This document shows, in pieces, positions 49,095 through 57,576 of a stretch of DNA of 64,000 nt. How positions within the stretch are numbered: position 1 is the first letter of the stretch; the number at the start of each line of letters is the position of its first letter. Made by a program: the position numbers and the translations under genes. The stretch lies in the NCBI GenBank assembly GCA_028283825.1, contig JAPWJW010000003.1:248001-312000 (forward strand), written 5' to 3'. The DNA comes from Azospirillaceae bacterium. Lineage in GTDB: Bacteria > Pseudomonadota > Alphaproteobacteria > Azospirillales > Azospirillaceae. Under the pieces are notes generated by a model. It did not search any database, had not been told where the DNA came from, and worked only from the letters and a program-made list of their open reading frames with translations.

Positions 49095-49507
49095 GATTGT
49101 CCTGCCCGATGGGCCATACCCACTCCACCTCCCGCGAGACCCGCCCCCGCGGGTCCGGCACCGTCGCCGCCACGGTTGCACCCACCGTCGCGGCATCCTG
49201 AAAACATCACCATCCTGAATACTATAAGGATCGGGTTTCGACTGCCCTGATCCAACTCAGCGTGCCTGCGCGTTAACCAATGCGGCGATGTTCATGCTTG
49301 TCTGCCGCCAAAATGGCAAATGCGTCAAGGTCCCAAGGATGGCATTTTATCGGAACCGTTGCATCAGACATAAGGGTCTTCGGGTGACGGTTCCGGGCAC
49401 CCGTGGCTTTTACACCGCTTATGCTTAATTTTGCGTTAGCCATGACGGATCGCCGGCCGCCTTTTTCCCCCGTGCGGCGGGGCGCGCCGGCTTACACCTG
49501 CCCCCCC
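49095..49507 (-). promoter_or_regulatory. flhA-flhF gap with candidate CtrA and sigma-54 elements
   Basis: This 413-base region has no gene. TTAATTTTGCGTTAG at 49425-49439 is TTAA-N7-TTAG, one base from a CtrA box. On the minus strand, 49310-49295 reads TGGCGGCAGACAAGCA, with GG and GC ten bases apart as in sigma-54 promoters but with mismatched flanks. A TATAGT at 49226-49221 (minus) lacks a good -35. These would drive flhF-flhG-fliK. Confidence 0.35.
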
Positions 49508-51655
49508 TTACACCTGCCCCAGCGTCTTGATCTTGGCCTTGGGGTGGATCTCGTTCTGCGACATGACGGCGGTGGCGGGGCGGAAGCGCTCGATGATCGA
49601 CCGCACGAAGGGTCGTACGCCGGGGCTGGTCAGCAGCACGGGCGATTCCCCCATCATGGCCTGGCGGTCATAGACCTGGCGCACGGCGGTGATGAACTGC
49701 TGCAGCCTTGATGGCGCCATGGCCAGATTGCGCTCGTCGCCTTCGCCCACGATGGATTCGCCGAACGCCTGCTCCCACTCCGGCGACAGGGTGATGAGGG
49801 GGATGTAGCCCTGGTCGTTGGTGTGGCTGTCGGAGATCTGGCGGGCCAGGCGGGCGCGCACATGCTCGGTGATCTGGGTGATGTTGCGGGTGTAGCCCGT
49901 CGCCTCCGACACACCTTCCAGGATGGCGGACAGGTCGCGCACGGAGATGCGTTCCCCCAGCAGGCTTTGCAGCACGCGTTGCAGGGCGCCCACGCCGATC
50001 TGGCCGGGGATGACGTCGGCCACCAGCTTCTGCTGGTCCTTGCTCATCTCATCCAGCAGCTTCTGGGTTTCGGCGTAGGACAGCAGGTCCGCCATGTTGT
50101 CGCGCACCACCTCGGTCAGGTGGGTGGTCAGCACGGTGGGCGGGTCGACCACGGTGAAGCCCTTGAACAGTGCCTCTTCCCGGTAGGCCGGCTCGATCCA
50201 CATGGCGGGCAGGCCGAAGGTGGGCTCCGTCGTCATCTCGCCGGGCAGGTGGATGGGCTCGCCGCGCGGATCCATGCACAACAGCATGTTGGGGCGCACG
50301 TCGCCGCGGCCGGCCTCGATCTCCTTGATGCGGATGACGTAGCTGTTGGGCGGCAGCTGCAAATTGTCCTGGATGCGCACGGCCGGCATGATGATGCCGA
50401 TCTCGCTGGCCAGCTGGCGGCGCAGGCCCTTGATCTGGTCGGTCAGGCGGTGGCCGGCGTCGGTATTGATCAGCGACAGCAGGCCGTAGCCCAGTTCCAG
50501 GCGGATGAGGTCGATGGCCAGGGCGGTGGAGATGGGCTCCTCCGGGGCGGGCGCCGGCGGGCCGCCGGGCGCGCCCGGCGTGGTCATGGCCTCCGCCTTT
50601 TCCATGTCGTCCGCCTTGGCCTTGCGCAGGCGGGGCAGGTAATAGGCGCCGGCGAACAGCGCCACGGCCAGCGAGATGAAGGGCAGGAAGGGCAGGCCCG
50701 GCAACAGGGCCAGCGCGCACAGCAGGAAGGCGCTGAGGCCCATGGCCGACGGGTAGAAGCTCAACTGCCCGAACAGCGCCTTGTCGGCCGACCCGCTCTG
50801 GCCCGACTTCGACACCATCAGGCCGGCGGCCAGGGAGACGATCAGCGCCGGGATCTGGCTGACCAGGCCGTCGCCGATGGTCAGCTGGGTATAGGTCGAA
50901 CCGGCCTTCAGGAACGTCATGTTCTTCTGGCCGATGCCGATGATCATGCCGACGACGACGTTGATGAAGGTGATGACCATGCCGGCGACGGCGTCGCCAC
51001 GCACGAACTTGGATGCGCCGTCCATGGCGCCGAAGAACTGGCTTTCGTCCTCCAGATCCTTGCGGCGACGCTTGGCTTCCGCCTCATCAATCAGGCCGGC
51101 GGACAGGTCGGCGTCGATCGCCATCTGCTTGCCGGGCATGCCGTCCAGGGTGAAGCGCGCCGCCACTTCGGCGATACGGCCGGAACCCTTGGTGATGACG
51201 GTGAAGTTCACCATCACCAGGATGGCGAACACCGTCACGCCGATGATGAAGTTGCCGCCCATGATGAAGCCGCCGAACGCCTGGATGACGTGGCCGGCGG
51301 CCTGGGTCCCTTCATGCCCATGTCCCAGGATCAGCCGGGTGGACGCCATGTTCAGCGCCAGGCGCAACATGGTGGACACCAGCAGGATGGTGGGGAAGGA
51401 ACTCATCTCCAGCGGCTTCTGGATGCTGAGCACCGTCATCAGGATCAGGACGGAAAAGGTGAAGGAGACGGCGAGGCCGAAATCCAGCAGGAAGGTGGGC
51501 AGCGGGATGACCAGCATGACCAGGATGGTCACGATGCCCAGCGCGAACAGGATCTCCGTCCGCTTCAGCAACGCAGGACCCGCCGTCCGCGCGTTGCCGA
51601 ACAACGTCAGAAGCGGATTGCTGGATGTGCCGGGCGCTGCGGTCTGGTCAGCCAT
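49508..51655 (-). CDS. flhA: Flagellar export gate protein FlhA
   Basis: Membrane component of the flagellar type III secretion gate. The 715-residue protein has eight predicted membrane helices in the first 330 residues. The FHIPEP-type loop reads ARFTLDGMPGKQMAIDADLS, and DESQFFGAMDGASKFVRGDA follows. The large cytosolic domain ends with TLSPEWEQAF, RQAMMGESPVLLTSP and VRPFVRSIIER. It lies between flbD and flhF on the same strand. Confidence 0.97.
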   Translation of the reverse strand: MADQTAAPGTSSNPLLTLFGNARTAGPALLKRTEILFALGIVTILVMLVIPLPTFLLDFGLAVSFTFSVLILMTVLSIQKPLEMSSFPTILLVSTMLRLALNMASTRLILGHGHEGTQAAGHVIQAFGGFIMGGNFIIGVTVFAILVMVNFTVITKGSGRIAEVAARFTLDGMPGKQMAIDADLSAGLIDEAEAKRRRKDLEDESQFFGAMDGASKFVRGDAVAGMVITFINVVVGMIIGIGQKNMTFLKAGSTYTQLTIGDGLVSQIPALIVSLAAGLMVSKSGQSGSADKALFGQLSFYPSAMGLSAFLLCALALLPGLPFLPFISLAVALFAGAYYLPRLRKAKADDMEKAEAMTTPGAPGGPPAPAPEEPISTALAIDLIRLELGYGLLSLINTDAGHRLTDQIKGLRRQLASEIGIIMPAVRIQDNLQLPPNSYVIRIKEIEAGRGDVRPNMLLCMDPRGEPIHLPGEMTTEPTFGLPAMWIEPAYREEALFKGFTVVDPPTVLTTHLTEVVRDNMADLLSYAETQKLLDEMSKDQQKLVADVIPGQIGVGALQRVLQSLLGERISVRDLSAILEGVSEATGYTRNITQITEHVRARLARQISDSHTNDQGYIPLITLSPEWEQAFGESIVGEGDERNLAMAPSRLQQFITAVRQVYDRQAMMGESPVLLTSPGVRPFVRSIIERFRPATAVMSQNEIHPKAKIKTLGQV

Positions 51656-51699
51656 GATCCTCGTTTCCGGTCAGGTATAAGCCCCTACCCGGCTTCTCT

Positions 51700-53115
51700 T
51701 TACATCGCCGCGCGGTCAAGCTCGCCGCCGGCCGGCGGCGGCACGGCGACGCCTTCGTCGCTGTACTGCTTCAGCTTGTTGCGCAGGGTGCGGATGGAGA
51801 TGCCCAGGATATTGGCGGCATGCGTCCGGTTGCCCAGGGTGTGGCTGAGGGTGTCGATGATCAGGTCGCGTTCCACGTCCGCCATGCTGCGCCCCACCAG
51901 GCCGGCCGTGCCGGAGGCGCTGGCTTCGCCCGCCGGTACGGCCGGCTGGGCCGCAGCGGTGGCGCGGGCGGCGACCGGGGCCACGGTGCTGTAACCCGGA
52001 GTGGGGGCCGCCGGTTCCGCGCCGGTCAGCAGGATGGCGTCGGTGCCGATCTCCGTGCCGCGCGACAGCAGCACGGCACGATGCATGGTGTTTTCCAGCT
52101 CACGCACGTTGCCGCGCCAGCGGTGGCCCTGCAGCAGGGTCAGCGCCTCCGCGTTCACCGTACGCTGCGGTAGGCCGTTGGCCTCGGAGTACTTGGCGGC
52201 GAAATGCTGGCACAGGATGGCGATGTCGGCCGGCCGTTCGCGCAGGGGCGGCAGGGGCAGGTTCACCACGTTCAGGCGGAAGTACAAATCCTCGCGGAAG
52301 CGGCCGGCCCGCACCTCTTCCTCCAGGAAGCGGTTGCTGGTCGCCAGCACGCGGATGTCCACCTTCACCGGCTGGGTCCCGCCCACCCGGTCGATCTCCC
52401 GCTCCTGGATGGCGCGCAGCAGCTTGGCTTGCAGGCGGATGTCCATTTCCGAGATTTCGTCCAGCAGCAGGGTGCCGCCGTTGGCTTCCTCAAACTTGCC
52501 GACGCGCCGTGCCACGGCGCCGGTGAAGGCGCCCTTCTCATGGCCGAACAACTCGGATTCCAGCAGGTTTTCCGGAATGGCGGCGCAGTTGACCGAGACG
52601 AACACCGCATTGGCCCGGCGGCTCTTGCGGTGGATGTAGCGGGCCATCAGCTCCTTGCCGGTGCCGGATTCGCCGGTGATGAGGACGGAGGCGTCGCTGG
52701 GCGCGATCTGGTCGGCCAGGCGCAGCACGCTGCCCATGGACGGATCGCGGCTGACGATGGCGTGGCTTTCCTCCGCCACCGCCTCCAGCACGGCGGCGAT
52801 CAGCTGCGCATCGGGGGGCAGGGGGATGTATTCCTTGGCGCCGGCGCGGATGGCCTTCACCGCGGCTTGCGCGTCGGTCGCGACACCGCAGGCCACCACC
52901 GGCACGGTGATGCGTTCGGCCTTAAGCGCGTCGATCAACATGCCGACATCCAGCTTGACGTCGATCATCACCAGGTCAGCGCCCTGGCCGCCGCGCAGTG
53001 CCGTCATGGCGCCGCTGATGCTGTCGGTATGGGCGACCTTGGCGCCTTTCTGGAGCGCGATCTTGCCCGCCGCCGTGATGTAGCCTTCCAGCGTCCCTAC
53101 GATCAGCAACCGCAT
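51700..53115 (-). CDS. flbD: FlbD-type sigma-54-dependent flagellar activator
   Basis: Class III/IV flagellar gene regulator. The 471-residue protein has a receiver-like domain (1-120) with Asp52 in MIDVKLD, but it lacks the usual acidic pair near residue 8 (IVGTLEGY), as in other FlbD proteins. So it is probably not regulated as a standard receiver. The AAA+ domain has GESGTGKE (148-155) and the sigma-54-contacting GAFTGA loop (195-200). The C-terminal Fis-type helix-turn-helix has ILGISIRTLRNKLKQY. Located between flhA and motA. Confidence 0.93.
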   Translation of the reverse strand: MRLLIVGTLEGYITAAGKIALQKGAKVAHTDSISGAMTALRGGQGADLVMIDVKLDVGMLIDALKAERITVPVVACGVATDAQAAVKAIRAGAKEYIPLPPDAQLIAAVLEAVAEESHAIVSRDPSMGSVLRLADQIAPSDASVLITGESGTGKELMARYIHRKSRRANAVFVSVNCAAIPENLLESELFGHEKGAFTGAVARRVGKFEEANGGTLLLDEISEMDIRLQAKLLRAIQEREIDRVGGTQPVKVDIRVLATSNRFLEEEVRAGRFREDLYFRLNVVNLPLPPLRERPADIAILCQHFAAKYSEANGLPQRTVNAEALTLLQGHRWRGNVRELENTMHRAVLLSRGTEIGTDAILLTGAEPAAPTPGYSTVAPVAARATAAAQPAVPAGEASASGTAGLVGRSMADVERDLIIDTLSHTLGNRTHAANILGISIRTLRNKLKQYSDEGVAVPPPAGGELDRAAM

Positions 53116-53172
53116 CGCTCAAAACCCCTCGAAATCAGGCGCGTCCCAACTTTAGGATGACGTGCCCTGGTC

Positions 53173-54123
53173 TCATTCATAATGGTTCAGCCGCAGTTCC
53201 GGCGGCAGGACCGTATTCATCATCATCTCCAGCCGTCGCGGGTTTTCCTGCCGTGCGATGGAGACGGCGCCCAGCATGAACAGCGTGTCCACGATGACCT
53301 GGGCGTCGGTGTTGCGTTCCAGTTTCCCCGCCAGCGGCGCCAGCGCCATGTTGCCGAACAGCGCGCCGTAAAAGGTGGTCAGCAGGGCGATGGCCATGGC
53401 CGGGCCGATGGCGGCCGGATCCTGAAGGTTGCCCAGCATCTGCACTAGGCCCACCAGCGTGCCGATCAGGCCCATGGCGGGTGCGACCTCCGACGCGCGG
53501 CGCAGCACGGCGGCGGCGTGGCGCGACCGGGCCTGCTGCGCCTCGATCTCCGTGCGCAGGATGCGCTCCACATCCTCCGCCGCCATGCCGTCCACCACCA
53601 GGTCGATGGCGCGGGCCTGCAAGGGCTCCACCCCCTTGTCCTTCAGCAGCGGCTGCAAGGTCAGCGGCCCGTTGCGCCGCGCCGCCTCCGCCATCTGCAG
53701 CACATAACCCGAGACGTCGGCGATATCGGCCACCGGCCGGGTCAGCGCGCGCACCAGCATGCGGCGGCAGGCGCCCAGATCCTCACGCGCGAACGACACG
53801 ACGGTGACGGCGATGGTGCCGCCCACCACGATCATCAGCGATGGCGCGTTGATGAAGGCGCGGGCATGGCCGCCGAAGGCCAGCGCCGATAATACCAGGG
53901 CGAAGCCGGCCGCCAGGCCCAGCACGGTGGTGAGGTCCAGCCCGTGGCGCACCCGCACCGGTTCCGGCAGCGGCGCCGGCTTGGCCTTAAGGGGATCGCC
54001 CGCAGGACTGCTCACCTCGTTCGCCACCTCCGGCGCCTGGCCGGGCACGGGCGCGGACCGGGCGGTGCCGGTCGCGGTGCCGCCGGCGGCGCGCAGGGTC
54101 GGGGAAGGGGGACGGGTGTTCAA
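53173..54123 (-). CDS. motA: MotA/PomA-type flagellar stator channel subunit
   Basis: Ion-channel subunit of the flagellar stator. A TTG at 54123 with AAGG upstream is the best start; an earlier TTG at 54141 is possible. The 316-residue protein has a 60-residue Ala/Pro-rich N-terminal extension before the first membrane segment. TTVLGLAAGFALVLSALAF and MIVVGGTIAVTVVSF are helices 1-2; helices 3-4 are EVAPAMGLIGTLVGLVQML and AIALLTTFYGALFGNMALAP. The single-reading pattern resembles PomA. No motB is in the window. Confidence 0.85.
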   Translation of the reverse strand: MNTRPPSPTLRAAGGTATGTARSAPVPGQAPEVANEVSSPAGDPLKAKPAPLPEPVRVRHGLDLTTVLGLAAGFALVLSALAFGGHARAFINAPSLMIVVGGTIAVTVVSFAREDLGACRRMLVRALTRPVADIADVSGYVLQMAEAARRNGPLTLQPLLKDKGVEPLQARAIDLVVDGMAAEDVERILRTEIEAQQARSRHAAAVLRRASEVAPAMGLIGTLVGLVQMLGNLQDPAAIGPAMAIALLTTFYGALFGNMALAPLAGKLERNTDAQVIVDTLFMLGAVSIARQENPRRLEMMMNTVLPPELRLNHYE

Positions 54124-54145
54124 GGTACCTTGCTTCCTCAAGCTC

Positions 54146-54445
54146 TCAGCTGCGTTCGGACTTGATGATTTCCGTCATGGTCACGCCCAGGCGATCTTCC
54201 ACCACCACCACTTCGCCACGCGCCACCAGGCGGTTGTTGACGTAGATGTCGATGGCCTCGCCCACCTTGCGGTCCAGTTCCACCACGGCGCCGCGGCCCA
54301 GCTTCAGCAACTGGCTCACCTGCATGGTGCACTTGCCCAGCACGGCGGAAATCTGCACCGGGATGTCGTAGACGGCTTCCAGATCCTTGACGATGGGGGC
54401 GCCATCGGCATCCATCCCCCCTTGATCGAAATCGTCCAGACTCAT
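54146..54445 (-). CDS. fliN: Flagellar C-ring protein FliN
   Basis: Switch-complex protein of the flagellar C ring. The 99-residue protein has a short acidic N-terminus, then VYDIPVQISAVLGKCTMQVSQ, LGRGAVVELDRKVGEAIDIY and VNNRLVARGEVVVVEDRLGV, the whole FliN domain. It lies between fliH and motA in the usual order. Confidence 0.95.
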   Translation of the reverse strand: MSLDDFDQGGMDADGAPIVKDLEAVYDIPVQISAVLGKCTMQVSQLLKLGRGAVVELDRKVGEAIDIYVNNRLVARGEVVVVEDRLGVTMTEIIKSERS

Positions 54446-54585
54446 CGTTCCCTCGTTTCAAGACCCGGTGCTTTCCCGAACCGGGGGCGCCGCCGGCGCC
54501 GATCCTCATCGTCACATAACACATTGGCCGGCATGGATGGGGCGGCCGTTTACCACGAAGCCTCAGGTGGGCACCCTGCGCCGGA

Positions 54586-55296
54586 TCATTCCGCCGCCGC
54601 GCGCCCATCCTCCAGCGGTTCGGTCAGGTGACCGGCGATGCGATCAATTTCCGCCCAGATGGCGGAGATGTCGCGTTCGGCCCCGCCGTCGCCCCAGTCG
54701 GCCCGGCAGTCCAGCTCCCCGGCCTTGGGGTCGGCCACCACCGCCACGGATCCGCCGAAGCCCTGGCGCGCGGCCATTTCCTCGATCTTCTCTTTGATCG
54801 GCGCCAGGTAGCTTTCATGCACCCGCACCAGCAGGCGCGGCTCATCCGCCAGTTCGGCCAGGAAGGATGAGACCGTGCCCTCCACCTCCCCCAGGCCGTG
54901 GCGCTTGGCCAGGGTGGGGAACAGCTTGCGCACGATGGCCAGCGACAGCCGGGTGGTATCGACCGATCGCTGAATCCGCGCCTTCATGTGGGCGTCCAGC
55001 AACTGGGCGATGCCCGCCTGCGCCTTGGCCAACACCTCGGTCAGGGCCTTTTGCGTCTGGTCCGTCCCGGCGGCCACGCCCTCGGCATGGCCCTGGGCGT
55101 AGGCGCCCTCGCGCGCGATCTTCACCTGCTGCTGCAACTCGGCCAGGGTGAAGGTGGGTTCGGGCGGCGGTGGGGGCGGGGGCGGCGGTTCCGGCGGCCG
55201 CTCGGGTTCGGCCACGGCCTCGGGCACGGCCACCTCGACCCGGCGGCCTTCCGGGTCGAAGGAGTTGTCGAACAGGAACCTGCGGATGTTGGTCAT
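54586..55296 (-). CDS. fliH: Flagellar assembly protein FliH
   Basis: Regulator of the FliI export ATPase. From the ATG at 55296 (MTNIRRFLFDNSFDPEG) it has 236 residues, with a Pro-rich linker (PEPPPPPPPPPEP) near residue 40, helical GxxxG-like segments (YAQGHAEGVAAGTDQ) and a C-terminal FliH domain. The gene starts 16 bases after the fliF stop, leaving no room for fliG. Confidence 0.88.
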   Translation of the reverse strand: MTNIRRFLFDNSFDPEGRRVEVAVPEAVAEPERPPEPPPPPPPPPEPTFTLAELQQQVKIAREGAYAQGHAEGVAAGTDQTQKALTEVLAKAQAGIAQLLDAHMKARIQRSVDTTRLSLAIVRKLFPTLAKRHGLGEVEGTVSSFLAELADEPRLLVRVHESYLAPIKEKIEEMAARQGFGGSVAVVADPKAGELDCRADWGDGGAERDISAIWAEIDRIAGHLTEPLEDGRAAAE

Positions 55297-55312
55297 AAGC
55301 TCACGTCCGCGC

Positions 55313-56992
55313 TCAATTTTCCTGGTACAGCCAGTTGCGGATGATGGACACCGCCTCTTCCGGATGCTTCTCGACGATCTCACCCACCTTGCGCAGCGAC
55401 GACGCGCGCACGCGGCCGTCGACGCGGTTGATGTCGATCATCTGTTCCAGCTCCTCGTTGGCCTGTGCGGCCTCCAACGCCAGTTCGCGGGCCAGCGCGC
55501 CGCCGCCGGGGCCGGCCAGCTGGGGCACGCCGCTGCCGTCGGACAGCAGGTCGGGCTCATCCTCCAGCTGCGGCGTGCGGTCCAGGGCGCGCGCCACCAG
55601 CGGCCGGATGACCAGCAGGATGACCAGGATGGCGACGATGGCCAGCACCAGCGTCTCGGCGATGCGGAAGACGTCGGCCTTGGGCAGGCCGAACAGCGTC
55701 TCTTCCTTGATGTTGTCCAGGTCGCCTTCGTTGGTGGCGAACTTCATGCTGACGACATCGACCGTGTCGCCGCGTGACCCGTCGTACCCGATGGACGAGC
55801 GCACCAGCGAGGCCAGCTTCTGCAGCTCCTCATCCGTGCGCGGTTGGTATTGGGGCACGCCCTTGTCGTCGGGGGTGTAGTTGCCATCGACCAGCACGGC
55901 GACCGACAGGCGGCGGACCTGTCCGGCCTCGCGTTCCTGCACCTTCACCGTCTTGCTGATCTCGTAATTGATGCGCTCGTTGGCCTTGGTGGTCTTGGAG
56001 GTGGAGGCGCCGTTGCTGGCCTTTTCCGCATCCGCGCTGGGCAGGTTGTTGGCCACCGTCACCGGGTCCTGGCCTTCCCGGTTCACGTCTTCCGAATTCT
56101 CGTTGTTGGTCTCGGTGGAACGGACCACCTGGCTGTCGGGGTCGTAGATTTCGCTATTGGTGGTGATGCGGTCGAAATCCATATCGACCGTCACCTCGGC
56201 CCGCACCTTGCCCGTGCCCACGGTGCGGCCCAGGATCTCCTCGATCTTGTCGGTCAGACGCTGCTGGTAGGCGAGGCGTTTTTCCTCCGCCGTCGCCATC
56301 ATCGCTTCCTTGCTGTCGTCGCCCATGCCGCGCGCCAGCAGATTGCCCTTGTCGTCCACCACCGACACCATGTCGGGCTGCAATCCGGGCACGGACGCCG
56401 CGATCAGGTGCTGGATGCTGGCGACCTGTTCCTTCTTCAGCTGCTGGCCGGGGCGCAGACGCAGGACGACGCTGGCCGTGGCCTTCTGCGTGTCGCGGCT
56501 GAACAGCTCCCGCTTAGGCAGCACCAGATGGATGCGCGACTGCTGCACCGGCGCCAGGGTGTTGACGGTGCGGGTCAGTTCGCCTTCCAGGGCGCGCAGC
56601 TGCTGCACCGACTGCATGAAGCTGGTGGTGCCCAGGCTTTCCGACTGGTTGAAGATCTCGTAACCGACGCTGCCGCCGCTGGGCAGGCCCTGCTGGGCCA
56701 TGACCATGCGCAGGCGGCCCACCTGGTCGGCCGGCACCTCGATGCGGGTGCTGTCGGCGCTGACCTGGTAGGGCACCTTGGGCTGAATCTGGTCCAACTG
56801 CTGCACGATGGCGCCGCCATCGGCCGGCGACAGGTCGCTGTACAGCAGGGCCATGTTGGGCGACGACCCGTTGAAAACCAGGAAGCCGAACAGGGCAATG
56901 ATCAACAGGGCCACGCCGCCAATGGCGCCGAGCCTCACCGGTCCCAGATTGCGCAGGGTCTGCAGCAAATTTTCCAAGGTCCGCTCCCGCAC
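55313..56992 (-). CDS. fliF: Flagellar MS-ring protein FliF
   Basis: Forms the MS ring that anchors the flagellum. The 559-residue protein has an N-terminal membrane segment (LGAIGGVALLIIALFGFLVF), the periplasmic ring-building motifs QQGLPSGGSVGYEIFN and ARIHLVLP-type QQSRIHLVLPKRELFSRD, and a C-terminal helix (FRIAETLVLAIVAILVILLV). The cytosolic tail ends with HPEEAVSIIRNWLYQEN, the region that would bind FliG. First gene of the fliF-fliH-fliN-motA-flbD-flhA run. Confidence 0.96.
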   Translation of the reverse strand: MRERTLENLLQTLRNLGPVRLGAIGGVALLIIALFGFLVFNGSSPNMALLYSDLSPADGGAIVQQLDQIQPKVPYQVSADSTRIEVPADQVGRLRMVMAQQGLPSGGSVGYEIFNQSESLGTTSFMQSVQQLRALEGELTRTVNTLAPVQQSRIHLVLPKRELFSRDTQKATASVVLRLRPGQQLKKEQVASIQHLIAASVPGLQPDMVSVVDDKGNLLARGMGDDSKEAMMATAEEKRLAYQQRLTDKIEEILGRTVGTGKVRAEVTVDMDFDRITTNSEIYDPDSQVVRSTETNNENSEDVNREGQDPVTVANNLPSADAEKASNGASTSKTTKANERINYEISKTVKVQEREAGQVRRLSVAVLVDGNYTPDDKGVPQYQPRTDEELQKLASLVRSSIGYDGSRGDTVDVVSMKFATNEGDLDNIKEETLFGLPKADVFRIAETLVLAIVAILVILLVIRPLVARALDRTPQLEDEPDLLSDGSGVPQLAGPGGGALARELALEAAQANEELEQMIDINRVDGRVRASSLRKVGEIVEKHPEEAVSIIRNWLYQEN

Positions 56993-57129
56993 GCGGTCAC
57001 CGACAAATCACAAGGGAGTCTATACTGCGGACTCCAAGTTTGCGAGGATTCTGGGAACGTTCAGGGAATGAAACAGGGGGTGCTGGGCAAAAATTTCCTA
57101 CACCCTTCAAAGTGTGTCTTTTGCATCAC

Positions 57130-57197
57130 GCATTTTGCCATGAAGCCGGGTGTTGCATTCAACAAGGGCTACCCCGGACGCGAAAACTGCAAAATGC
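57130..57197. repeat. Inverted GCATTTTGC repeat upstream of fliF
   Basis: GCATTTTGC (57130-57138) and GCAAAATGC (57189-57197) are reverse complements, 50 bases apart, in the 274-base fliF-arsR gap. Related TGCA-containing strings occur nearby (TTGCATCACG, TTGCATTC). They could be sites for one regulator of fliF. No clear sigma-54 or sigma-70 promoter for fliF was found here. Confidence 0.4.
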
Positions 57198-57229
57198 AAT
57201 GCTTGGCTCGAGAGGGCGCCGGAGCCGGC

Positions 57230-57260
57230 TTGACTCTATTTCGCTATTTAGCTAAATAGC
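57230..57260 (+). promoter_or_regulatory. Promoter overlapped by a perfect 20-bp palindromic operator
   Basis: CGCTATTTAGCTAAATAGCG at 57241-57260 is a perfect palindrome that ends six bases before the ArsR-family start. TTGACT at 57230-57235 and TAAATA at 57252-57257 (16-base spacing) make a promoter whose -10 lies inside the palindrome. Transcription would start within a few bases of the ATG, giving an almost leaderless mRNA. Autorepression by the encoded repressor is inferred. Confidence 0.75.
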
Positions 57261-57266
57261 GTTCCC

Positions 57267-57572
57267 ATGAATCGCGTCTTCAAAGCCCTCGCCGATCCCA
57301 GCCGCCGCCGTATCCTTCAACTGCTGCGGGGCGGCCCGCTGTCGGCCGGCGACATCGCCCGCCATTTCGACCTGGCCAAACCCACCCTGTCCGGTCACTT
57401 CGCCGTGCTGCGTGAGGCCGACCTGGTGGACCAGGAACGCCAGGGCACCACCATCCTTTACCGCCTGAAGCTGTCGGTGCTGGAAGAAGCGCTGTCCGGC
57501 CTGATGGACAGCATGGGGATCGGCCAGACGGACGGAGCGCCCATGAAGCGGGTTATCGAAGGGGAGAATTGA
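57267..57572 (+). CDS. ArsR/SdpR-family transcriptional repressor
   Basis: A 101-residue winged-helix protein. MNRVFKALADPSRRRILQLL and SAGDIARHFDLAKPTLSGHF are the SdpR-like helix-turn-helix region, with no metal-binding cysteine pair of the ArsR/SmtB type. It has no ribosome-binding site, consistent with a nearly leaderless mRNA. An SdpI-family gene follows four bases later, as in sdpRI operons. The upstream palindrome is its likely operator. Confidence 0.88.
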   Translation: MNRVFKALADPSRRRILQLLRGGPLSAGDIARHFDLAKPTLSGHFAVLREADLVDQERQGTTILYRLKLSVLEEALSGLMDSMGIGQTDGAPMKRVIEGEN

Positions 57573-57576
57573 GCGA

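Noticed and set aside
54141-54631. Further reading frames around fliN, on the plus strand and in another minus frame
   Set aside because: These overlap fliN and the start of the motA-type gene and have compositional bias only.
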